Source: Paraburkholderia sp. Tr-20389
GTDB lineage: Bacteria > Pseudomonadota > Gammaproteobacteria > Burkholderiales > Burkholderiaceae
DNA length: 64,000 nt
Direction: 5' to 3'
Assembly: GCF_017104565.1 (NCBI RefSeq)
Contig: NZ_JAAGPD010000014.1
Span: forward strand, 1 to 64,000
Position numbers and translations under genes: made by a program. Positions 56,738 through 64,000 of the stretch are shown here, piece after piece; positions within the stretch are counted from its first letter, which is position 1, and the number at the start of each line of letters is the position of its first letter. The notes under the pieces were generated by a model, which saw nothing but the letters and a program-made list of their open reading frames with translations, did not search any database and had not been told where the DNA came from.

Positions 56738-57400
56738 CTAGCGCGGCACCTGCACGATCCCGAGCGCTTCCATCTTGCGCATCAGTTCGGCGACGGAGCG
56801 TGCACTCATCTTGCGCATCGCCTGGCCGCGATGGATCTTCGCGGTGATTTCCGCAATGCCCATGTTCGCGGCGATCTGCTTGTTCAACAGCCCCGTTGCG
56901 ACATGCTGCAGCACCTCGCGCTCACGCGGCGTGAGCGACTCCCATGCGGTGCGCATCGCATGCAGCGAGCGATCCGACGCGAGACGCCGCGCGTCGCGTT
57001 CCAGCGCGGCGATGACGGCGTCGATCATGTCCTGATCGCGGAACGGCTTCGCCAGAAAATCCATCGCTCCCGCTTTCATCGCCTTCACCGACATCGCAAT
57101 GTCGCCATAGCCCGTCATGAAGATGATGGGCATATGCAGCCGGCCGTCATCGATCAGCGTCTGCTGCAACGCGAGACCGCTCTGGCCGCGCAACCGCACG
57201 TCGAGCACGAGGCACGACGGAATGGCCGGCTTCTCCGCAGCAAGAAATTCTTCCGTCGACGCAAACGTGCGGACGTCGATACCGATCGAGCGCAGCAGCC
57301 CCGAAAGCGCACCGCGCACGAGTTCATCGTCGTCGACGACATACACGAGGCGAGCATCGGATTCGGAGGAACCTGTCAGGAAGGGCGTGGAGTTGGACAT
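56738..57400 (-). CDS. FixJ/NarL-type response regulator
   Basis: A 220-residue two-domain regulator. The receiver domain (VVDDDELVRG, phospho-site VLDVRLRG, LAKPF) and the C-terminal LuxR-type helix-turn-helix (LTPREREVLQHVATGLLNKQI, residues about 158-178) are intact. It should be phosphorylated by the hybrid kinase encoded upstream and bind DNA as a dimer. It starts 133 bases beyond the kinase stop; the palindrome at 57535-57548 is a likely self-regulating site. Confidence 0.92.
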   Translation of the reverse strand: MSNSTPFLTGSSESDARLVYVVDDDELVRGALSGLLRSIGIDVRTFASTEEFLAAEKPAIPSCLVLDVRLRGQSGLALQQTLIDDGRLHMPIIFMTGYGDIAMSVKAMKAGAMDFLAKPFRDQDMIDAVIAALERDARRLASDRSLHAMRTAWESLTPREREVLQHVATGLLNKQIAANMGIAEITAKIHRGQAMRKMSARSVAELMRKMEALGIVQVPR

Positions 57401-57533
57401 CGTTTGCTGTTGGTGTTGTCGATGACGCGCGATGCTGCGCGATTGATGAGAATAGCCGCTGGACTAAACGGCCGCTCATGGTAACAAATGGGATCGGGCC
57501 GGTCCACGAAGCTCACCCGCGCGCGGGACGCAA

Positions 57534-60500
57534 TCATACGATCGTATGCGACGCACTCACGGCGAAGCGCGGCAGCGTGAACGTGGCGCGCGTGCCCCGC
57601 ACTTCGCGCGGCGCAAGCGTAAGTGTTCCCCCATGTGCTTCGACGATCGAATTGCAGATGGCAAGCCCCATGCCCATGCCGTTTTCCTTCGTCGTGAAGA
57701 GCGGTTCGAGCAGACGTTCGGCTATCTGCGGATCGATGCCGCTGCCGAGATCCTCCACCGACACGCACACGCGCCCGTCTTCCTCCTGCGTGCAGATCAG
57801 CTTCAGCTTGCGTTCGCCCTGCGCGAGCGCCGCCATCGATTCGGCGCCGTTCGTCAACAGATTGATCGCGACCTGCTGCAACTGGATACGGTCGCCGCGC
57901 ACCTGCACGGGGCAATCGAGGCCGCGCAGTTCGAGCCTGATCTTCATCGCGTCGAGCTGGCCCGCGACGAGCGCGGCCGCCTCGCGCAACGCTTCGTTCA
58001 GATCGAGCGTCGCGAACTGCGGCTCGGCCCGGCGCGCCTTCGCGCGCAGTGCCTGAATGATTGCCCGCGCGCGCGTCGCGCTCAGGCTGATATGCGTGAG
58101 CATCTCGCGCGTCTCGCCGATCTCGGGCGGATTGCGATTGAGCCAGCGCAGCGCGGCGCTCGCCGAGGTATCGACAGCCGCGAGCGGCTGCCCTACTTCG
58201 TGCACGATCGACGCAACGAGTTCGCCCATCGCCTTCAGACGGCTCGCACGTTCGAGTTCACCGAGCGCATTGCGCAACTGATCCTCGGCCTGCGCACGCT
58301 GACGGTTCTGCTCGAACAGTTCTTCATAGAGACGCGCGTTTTCCAGCGCGAACGCGGCCTGCGAAGCGACGACTTCGAGCAAGGCCGCTTTCGCCGACGT
58401 GAACACATGTGCGGCGAGATTGTTCTCCAGATAGAGCACGCCAACGAGCATCGCGTAACGCATCAGCGGCACGCACAGCACCGAGCGCGGACGATGACGA
58501 CGCACATAGTCGTCCTGCGCATACGCGGGCGAATCGCAGGCATCGTCGAGCACGAGCTTTTCCTGTGTACGCGCCACCGCATGCACGATCGACACGGGCA
58601 GCGTGTCCGACGAGAACCCGGCCGCTTCGTGCGACACGACGATCGCGCCGCCCATCACATGCGCCCGTGCCGGCACGCGCCACACGCCACGATGCAACAA
58701 CACAAGCGCGCCCTGATCGGCGCCCGCGCTTTCGAGCGCGGTACGCAGCAGCGTTTCGACGAGACGCGAGGGCACGATGTTGCTGGCGAGCGCATTCGAA
58801 ATGCGCAGCACCGCCTGCACGTCGAGTTCCTGCAAACGGCTCGCGCCCGGCGCGCCGCTGTCGGTGTCCACATAGTCCGGATAATCGGCCTGCAGTTGCC
58901 GCACCTTGGCCGTCGCGCCCCAGCGCTGCCACGCCCCGCGCGCATGATTCAGATAGGCCTGTGCGGGCACCTCTTCGCCGCGAGCGGCGTGAAAGCGCGC
59001 CGCCAGTTCCGCAGCGAGCGCTTCGACCTGAGTGAAGCCGTTGCGTCGCGCGTGCGATACCGCCTTCGCGTAGGCCTCGCCCGCTTCATGCGCCACGCCG
59101 TACGCGCGCGCATACTCGGCGCGCACCAGTTCGCGCCGGGCGACGAAGTTCATCGGACATGAGCCCGCCCATGTATCGAGCCGTTCCATGTGACGCCGCA
59201 GCGCGGCTTCCTGTTCCGCGTCGCGCGCGGGCAACGCGAGCAGCGTGAGCGCACCGTAGTAGGGCAGCTCGGCTGACTCCGCGAAAGAGCGCGCGAAGTG
59301 CGAGCAGGCCTCGGCCCGCCGGCGCGATTCGAGTGCATCGGCGAGGTTCCCGAACAGGAAGGCCCGCTGCATGCGATACACCCAGTACGCGAGATCCACC
59401 AGCGTCACGGGCGCGCCTTCGACGGGAACGGGCGGCGGCTCTTCGCCGGGGTCCGGCTCGCCGTCTTGCAGCGTCGTGACGAGCGCCCACTTCGCGAGAA
59501 ACGACTTGATCACCAAGCGGAAATTCGCGTCGCGCACCAGCGCAAGTCCGCGTGCGATGGTCGCGCGCACGTCGCCGAGAAACTCGCCCGCGAACAGCAT
59601 GCCCGTGACCTGGTTGCTCGGACAGTACATCGCGAACGTATGGTCGCCGCTGGCAACGGCCACGTCGAACGCTCGGCGAATGTAGTCTCGCCCTGCTCTC
59701 GCGGGCAACGCCCACGGCACCACCCACGTGCCGAACACCATGTAGACCCGCGCGCGATAACGCGCGAGGCCCCGCTCGTCGACCAGATGCAAGGCAAGTT
59801 CGCCGAACGGCAGCGCCGCCGTATGGTCGCCGTAGCGTGCGGCGAAAATCTGGTGCATGCAGGTGTACACGTTCGCGGATGCGTCGGAGTGTCCGTGCTC
59901 GATCGCCAGATTGACGGCGCGCAGCAGCATCAGGTCGACGAGATCCTGGTCCGTGTAGAGCGCGGGCGGAATCAGGTCGGCGAAGATATCGGTGATCGCG
60001 CGACGCAATGGATCAGCGACGATGGGCAGGCCGCGCAAACCGTCGATGCCATGCACGTCGAGCCAGCTTCGCAAGCGCGCATATTCACGGTCGACGTCGG
60101 TGGCCTGCGGATGCAGCGGCACGTCGATGCCCGCCTTGCGCAGGAAGGCGATACCCACCTGCAGTGCGAGATCGTAGCGGCCGAGCGTCGTGTAGAGCGC
60201 CGCGCGCAGACGCGCCAGATCCGCGCCGAAGATGTCTTCGCCCGCTACTGTTTCCAGCGCGGAGAGCCGCGCTTCGGCAGGTTCGAGCGCACCCGTCACG
60301 AACTCCGCCTCGCCGCACAGCATGCGTGCCTTCAGGCCGTCGTCGCTGGTGTCGTCGTCGCCGAGAAAGTCGAGCGCCGCGCGAAACAGCACCAGCGCCG
60401 AATGATGCGCGGTCGCCGCCTTGGCTTCGCGCCCGGCATCGAGGTTGAGCCGAGCAAAGACGAGGCGTTCGTCATGGTCGTCGACGACGGGCCGCGCGAG

Positions 60501-62630
60501 ATTGACCTGCGCGGCCATCACGAATACGTCGGCCCGCGCGGCACCGTGTGCCAGCAGGCGCCGCGCGATCTGCAAATGCAGCGGCGCCCGCTCTTCCGTC
60601 GGGATCGACGCATAGGCGGCCTCGCGGATGCCGTCGTGCAGGAACACCCAGTCCGCGCCGTCGCGATACAGGATGCCCGCTTCGAGCGCGGCCTGCAGAC
60701 CCAGCCCGGCCTCGCCGTCGGGCAGCGCCGCCACGACGCTCAGCGCCTCGCCCGATGCGCGGTCGCCCAGACAGGCCAGCACGCGCAACATGATCTGCGC
60801 CGGCAGCGGCAGCTGTTCGAGTTCGTGGGTGAGCAGATCGACCACGTTGTCCGCGCCGCGATGGTTCATCACGCGTTCGAGATGCCATCCCCACGCGCCC
60901 GCTTCGAGGTCGTATTCGAGCGCACCCTCATCGGCCAGCACGCGCAGCAGATGACGAACGAAGAAAGGATTGCGTCCCGTCTTGCGGCCGATCGCCTCGG
61001 CCAGCGGCGCGAGCGCGTGTGCATCGCGATGCAGCGCCAGCGCGATCAGCTCGCACAACGCATCGTCATGCAGCGGCCCGAGTTCGATGTTCACCGCCTC
61101 ACGCCGCGCTTCCAGCAGGCCAACGCGCAACGGATGATCCGCGCCGACCTCGTTGCCCCGGAACGCGCCGACGAACAGCAGCGCCGCCTCCGCGTGATGC
61201 TTCATCAGCCGTTCGAGCACATGCAGCGTACCGACGTCGGCCCATTGCAGATCGTCGAGCAACAGCACGAGCGGACGCTCCGCCGTCGCGAAGCAGGCGA
61301 TCAGCCGCGCCATGCCCTGCAAGACGCGCTCGCGTTCGAGCGAAGGCTGCGCGTCGGGCGCTTCGGACAAGCCCGACTGCGAACCGAGCACGGCCGTCAA
61401 CGTAGGCAGCAGGCCCCCGAGCGTGCGGCCCGCCGGACCCACGGCTTCGCGGATACGGTTGCGCCAGTTCGCGAATTCGTTGTCGGGACAACCCAGCACG
61501 TATTGCAGCAACGGTTCCAGCGCCTGCACCAGGATCGCATAAGGAGCCGCGCGGCGGCCCTCTTCGCTCTTGCCTGCAGCAAGCAGCGGCGCGTGCTCGC
61601 GGCGTATGCGCGCGAGGGCTTCCTGAAGCAACGTCGACTTGCCGATGCCCGAATTGCCGACGACCCATGCGACACGCGCCCTGCCGCTATCGGCGACGTC
61701 AGCGTAAAGCGCCAGCAGCGCATCGAGTTCATCGTCGCGCCCGAACATACGGTCGGCGCGCCGCAGCGATTGCAGCGCCGCCTGCGCATCGAGCCCAAAA
61801 GATGGGATATGCCCCAGGCGCTCATGCAGATCGGCACACCGGCGCAGATCGGCCAGCAGACTCGCGGCATCGGCGTAGCGCTGCCCGGGCGTCTTCTCGA
61901 GCAGTTTCATCACGATGTGCGAAAGCTGCGGCGGCACGTCCGCCGCGAGTTCGACGGGCGGACGCGGGCGATGCGTGGCATGCGCGTGCACGCGCGCGGT
62001 GGCATCCGTCGCGCCTTCGAAAGGCACGGCACCCGTCAGCAGTTCATAGAAGATGCAGCCCAGCGAATAAAGATCCGCGCGCTCGTCCACCTGTACGTTC
62101 ATTCGCGCGCCGAGTTCGGGCGCCATGTAGATGAAGCTGGCCTCGCTCCATTCAAAGTCGGCATCGTGCAGGTTCGCCGTGTCTTTGCAGGTACACGAGC
62201 CGAAGCCGAAACCCGTGAGGTACGCGCGCCCTTCGTCATCGATGAGAAAACTGGCTGGCGTCAGCGCCCGATGCACCACACCCGCCGCATGCATCGCGCT
62301 CACCGCAGCAGCGAGGCTCACGGCCAGTGCGAAGAACGACCTCAGTCCTGCCGAACGCGTTGCGTCTGCTCGCAACGGTTCGCCGCCCGGGTCGGCCAGG
62401 ATCAGCAACGCGCCATTGCCGTGCGGCTGCAGCGCGACAGGCACGGCGCACCAGGCTTCGTGCAACGCGTCGCGCAACGCATATTCGCGTTGCAGCGCCG
62501 CCAGTTCGGCCGGCGTCGCGTTGGTACGGCCGGCGACGAGAACGGGCGCCGCTTCGCTGGCTACCGCTCTTTGCAGACGGGGCGCTCCCGCACCCAGTTC
62601 AATGAAGCTTCGGTTGGAAAGATCGATCAT
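57534..62630 (-). CDS. Hybrid protein: pseudokinase - AAA ATPase - GAF - sensor histidine kinase
   Basis: A 1698-residue cytoplasmic protein. Residues about 90-265 are a Ser/Thr-kinase fold with HRD changed to HRAL (His120) and DFG to GFG (140-142), so it is a pseudokinase. About 295-600 is an AAA-type ATPase (Walker A GNSGIGKST, Lys331; Walker B LLLDDLQWAD). A long helical repeat region follows, then GAF (about 1270-1430) and an intact histidine kinase (IVHEVGQPL, His1477; LLTNGAESM; GMGMGLAI). It resembles the 'trifunctional' kinases common in this group. Partners are the two regulator genes just downstream. Confidence 0.9.
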   Translation of the reverse strand: MIDLSNRSFIELGAGAPRLQRAVASEAAPVLVAGRTNATPAELAALQREYALRDALHEAWCAVPVALQPHGNGALLILADPGGEPLRADATRSAGLRSFFALAVSLAAAVSAMHAAGVVHRALTPASFLIDDEGRAYLTGFGFGSCTCKDTANLHDADFEWSEASFIYMAPELGARMNVQVDERADLYSLGCIFYELLTGAVPFEGATDATARVHAHATHRPRPPVELAADVPPQLSHIVMKLLEKTPGQRYADAASLLADLRRCADLHERLGHIPSFGLDAQAALQSLRRADRMFGRDDELDALLALYADVADSGRARVAWVVGNSGIGKSTLLQEALARIRREHAPLLAAGKSEEGRRAAPYAILVQALEPLLQYVLGCPDNEFANWRNRIREAVGPAGRTLGGLLPTLTAVLGSQSGLSEAPDAQPSLERERVLQGMARLIACFATAERPLVLLLDDLQWADVGTLHVLERLMKHHAEAALLFVGAFRGNEVGADHPLRVGLLEARREAVNIELGPLHDDALCELIALALHRDAHALAPLAEAIGRKTGRNPFFVRHLLRVLADEGALEYDLEAGAWGWHLERVMNHRGADNVVDLLTHELEQLPLPAQIMLRVLACLGDRASGEALSVVAALPDGEAGLGLQAALEAGILYRDGADWVFLHDGIREAAYASIPTEERAPLHLQIARRLLAHGAARADVFVMAAQVNLARPVVDDHDERLVFARLNLDAGREAKAATAHHSALVLFRAALDFLGDDDTSDDGLKARMLCGEAEFVTGALEPAEARLSALETVAGEDIFGADLARLRAALYTTLGRYDLALQVGIAFLRKAGIDVPLHPQATDVDREYARLRSWLDVHGIDGLRGLPIVADPLRRAITDIFADLIPPALYTDQDLVDLMLLRAVNLAIEHGHSDASANVYTCMHQIFAARYGDHTAALPFGELALHLVDERGLARYRARVYMVFGTWVVPWALPARAGRDYIRRAFDVAVASGDHTFAMYCPSNQVTGMLFAGEFLGDVRATIARGLALVRDANFRLVIKSFLAKWALVTTLQDGEPDPGEEPPPVPVEGAPVTLVDLAYWVYRMQRAFLFGNLADALESRRRAEACSHFARSFAESAELPYYGALTLLALPARDAEQEAALRRHMERLDTWAGSCPMNFVARRELVRAEYARAYGVAHEAGEAYAKAVSHARRNGFTQVEALAAELAARFHAARGEEVPAQAYLNHARGAWQRWGATAKVRQLQADYPDYVDTDSGAPGASRLQELDVQAVLRISNALASNIVPSRLVETLLRTALESAGADQGALVLLHRGVWRVPARAHVMGGAIVVSHEAAGFSSDTLPVSIVHAVARTQEKLVLDDACDSPAYAQDDYVRRHRPRSVLCVPLMRYAMLVGVLYLENNLAAHVFTSAKAALLEVVASQAAFALENARLYEELFEQNRQRAQAEDQLRNALGELERASRLKAMGELVASIVHEVGQPLAAVDTSASAALRWLNRNPPEIGETREMLTHISLSATRARAIIQALRAKARRAEPQFATLDLNEALREAAALVAGQLDAMKIRLELRGLDCPVQVRGDRIQLQQVAINLLTNGAESMAALAQGERKLKLICTQEEDGRVCVSVEDLGSGIDPQIAERLLEPLFTTKENGMGMGLAICNSIVEAHGGTLTLAPREVRGTRATFTLPRFAVSASHTIV
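57535..57548. promoter_or_regulatory. Perfect 14-bp palindrome at the 3' end of the hybrid kinase gene
   Basis: CATACGATCGTATG is a perfect palindrome that overlaps the last codons and stop of the hybrid kinase gene and lies about 135 bases before the FixJ-type gene. The core recurs at 56690. Being inside a coding end, it may be selected for regulation of the following gene. Confidence 0.6.
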
Positions 62631-62688
62631 GCGAAAGACGTGACAGCCTCGGCGATAGGCGCAACAGGCCCGATACTGTACCGTGCCT

Positions 62689-62714
62689 GTTACATATCAA
62701 CCCCTGTATGTGAC
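62689..62714. promoter_or_regulatory. Imperfect inverted repeat upstream of the hybrid kinase gene
   Basis: GTTACATA (62689-62696) and TATGTGAC (62707-62714) match at 7 of 8 positions around a 10-base spacer, about 60 bases before the kinase start. This fits a promoter-overlapping operator, but there is no second copy in the window to support it. Confidence 0.4.
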
Positions 62715-62753
62715 GCCCGCCTCAGATTGCAAAATGCGCGGCCCGCATGGAAA

Positions 62754-62767
62754 CGACCGATCGGTCG
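62754..62767. promoter_or_regulatory. Perfect 14-bp palindrome (TetR-like or FixJ-like)
   Basis: CGACCGATCGGTCG lies four bases beyond the epoxide hydrolase stop and about 125 bases before the hybrid kinase start. GACC-N4-GGTC sites are often bound by TetR-type repressors; it also shares the CGATCG core with the sites at 56690 and 57535. No TetR gene is in view. Confidence 0.5.
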
Positions 62768-62771
62768 GAAC

Positions 62772-64000
62772 TCATCGCAACGGCCTGAACCCCGCCCGCA
62801 CTTCCTGAGCGAACAGCAGCGGCTCTTCCCACGCCGCAAAATGGCCGCCCTTGTCGACCTCGTTGAAATAGATCAGATTGTGATACGCCCGTTCGGCCCA
62901 GCTGCGAGGCGCCTGATAGATCTCGCCGGGGAAGACCGTAATCGCGGCCGGCAGGGAGATATCGACGGCATTGAAGTTGTTCGAGTGATCTTCCCAATAG
63001 ATCTGTGCCGACGACGTAGCGCTGTCGGTCAGCCAGTACAGCGAGATGTCGTCGAGAATCTCGTCGCGCGTGAGCGAACGTTCGGGAACGCCGCCGCTAT
63101 AGGTCCACTGCGAGATCTTGTCGTACATCCACGCGGCCTGGCCCACGGGCGAATCGGCGAGCGCATAGCCGACCGTCTGCGGACGCGTGACCATCATCGC
63201 CGCGTAGCCGCAATTGTCGCGATAGAACACGGCGAGCTTCTCGTAGGCTGCCTTCTCTTTTGGCGACAACCCAGCGGGCGCGGGCGCGTCGAGCGCCAGC
63301 GAACGCGCGATGTCGGGCGGCACCGTCGCGGGCATGTTCACATGAATGCCGATCAGCCCCTTCACGTGCTGCATCGCCATCCGGTGAGAGACCACGGATC
63401 CGCAGTCGCCGCCTTGCGAGACGAAGCGTGTGTAGCCGAGCCGCTCCATCAGCACGCCCCATGCGCGCGCAATGTGGTCCGAGCCCCAGCCGGGTTGCGT
63501 CGGCTTGCCCGAAAAGCCGAAGCCGGGCAGCGACGGCACGACCACATGGAACGCGTCGTCCGCGCTGGCGCCGTAGGCAGTCGGATTCGTGAGGGGGTCG
63601 ATGGCGTTGACGAGTTCGAAGATCGAGCCGGGCCAGCCGTGCGTCATGATCATCGGCATTGCATTCTTGTGGCGCGAGCGCACGTGAATGAACTGGATAT
63701 CGAGTCCGTCTATTTCCGTCATGTACATCGGCAACGCATTGAGCTTTGCTTCGCCCTTGCGCCAGTCGTATTCGTTGCCCCAGTATTGAACGAGCTGCTG
63801 CATGCGGGCGAGACGAACGCCTTGCGACTCGTCGGAGACTGTTTCCTTACCCGGCCAGCGTGTATTGGCAAGACGCCGGCGTAGATCGGCTAGCAGGCTG
63901 TCGGGGATATGGGCTTTGAATGGCCGGATATTTTCCGCGTCGTTTGCGGCATAGATCGCTTCGGGGAATAGCGCGAATGCGCCGGCCGCGACGGTTGCGG
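62772..64000 (-). CDS. Epoxide hydrolase (partial; N-terminus off the right edge)
   Basis: An EHN-type epoxide hydrolase. The visible 3' part encodes HGWPGS (oxyanion), a nucleophile aspartate in GGDCGSVV, and the late GGHFAAWEEP histidine. The frame stays open to the window edge, before the in-frame ATG at 63801-63803, and that extra part encodes the EHN domain (IRPFKAHIPDSLLADLRRRL), preceded by a hydrophobic, signal-like AAGAFALFPEAIYA. So the true start is beyond 64000, and the protein is probably exported. It hydrolyses an unknown epoxide. Confidence 0.88.
   Translation of the reverse strand, partial: ATVAAGAFALFPEAIYAANDAENIRPFKAHIPDSLLADLRRRLANTRWPGKETVSDESQGVRLARMQQLVQYWGNEYDWRKGEAKLNALPMYMTEIDGLDIQFIHVRSRHKNAMPMIMTHGWPGSIFELVNAIDPLTNPTAYGASADDAFHVVVPSLPGFGFSGKPTQPGWGSDHIARAWGVLMERLGYTRFVSQGGDCGSVVSHRMAMQHVKGLIGIHVNMPATVPPDIARSLALDAPAPAGLSPKEKAAYEKLAVFYRDNCGYAAMMVTRPQTVGYALADSPVGQAAWMYDKISQWTYSGGVPERSLTRDEILDDISLYWLTDSATSSAQIYWEDHSNNFNAVDISLPAAITVFPGEIYQAPRSWAERAYHNLIYFNEVDKGGHFAAWEEPLLFAQEVRAGFRPLR

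Noticed and set aside
59298-63884. A very long + strand open frame (about 1528 codons) opposite the hybrid kinase and epoxide hydrolase genes
   Set aside because: It is antisense to two genes with clear catalytic motifs, is rich in Arg, His and Gln without any domain, and arises from high GC at third positions.

Overview
This is a GC-rich betaproteobacterial chromosome segment, most likely Burkholderiaceae (Paraburkholderia, Caballeronia or Burkholderia). The left edge is the leader and promoter of a 16S rRNA operon of the type found in that family. Several genes also belong to families I know mainly from Burkholderiales, such as DUF3331, the Burkholderia-type phosphonate regulator and the TIGR03118 beta-propeller. 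I see no prophage, insertion sequence, CRISPR array, integrase or tRNA gene. The window reads as ordinary chromosome with accessory metabolic and surface-polysaccharide islands.

Layout. 1-263: rRNA promoter and leader on the minus strand; the 16S gene lies off the left edge. 502-10215: a complete 2-aminoethylphosphonate (AEP) locus. An ABC importer (phnSTUV), a GntR/FadR-type regulator (phnR), phosphonoacetate hydrolase (phnA), phosphonoacetaldehyde dehydrogenase (phnY) and a PhnZ-like HD-domain oxygenase lie on the minus strand, with the transaminase phnW divergent. Together they should import AEP and convert it to phosphonoacetaldehyde, phosphonoacetate, then acetate and phosphate. 10231-17304: mixed genes, including a DeoR regulator, a degenerate UbiB-like protein, a drug/metabolite transporter, an L,D-transpeptidase, a nadE gene broken by an internal deletion with frameshift, and small secreted proteins. 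17533-20889: tandem S53 sedolisin and S10 carboxypeptidase.

21182-24047: small conserved genes and a divergent LysE/Lrp pair. 24282-29063: a histidine phosphatase, ACAD11/LvaA-like kinase, SDR and acyl-CoA dehydrogenase operon followed by a LysR gene; this set resembles the 4-hydroxyacyl-CoA (levulinate) route. 29250-34472: a histidine-kinase-like protein without its phospho-acceptor histidine, a fourfold-repeat membrane protein, and orphan MetQ-like and SsuA-like binding proteins. 34507-39200: a PapA-like acyltransferase, a TIGR03118 lipoprotein and ilvD.

39406-47614: a tightly coupled surface-polysaccharide operon (wecB, glycosyltransferase, wzm, wzt, and a 1187-residue methyltransferase/coiled-coil/double-glycosyltransferase fusion). 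Its AT-rich upstream region carries three successive palindromes. 47996-55530: cytochrome P460, a Tat-exported hydrolase, a cupin, an AraC regulator, an aldehyde dehydrogenase, a universal stress protein, an amidase and DUF3331. 55635-62630: a BON protein and a two-component module made of a receiver-only regulator, a FixJ-type regulator and a 1698-residue hybrid protein with an N-terminal pseudokinase. Each of these three signalling genes has a 14-bp palindrome or near-palindrome upstream. 62772-64000: an epoxide hydrolase cut by the right edge.

Recurring theme: several proteins keep their family fold but lack catalytic residues (UbiB-like, HNH-like, histidine kinase-like, pseudokinase). The best candidates for undescribed biology are the pseudokinase/FixJ module with its palindromes, the polysaccharide fusion enzyme, and the PhnZ-like oxygenase that has no hydroxylase partner.
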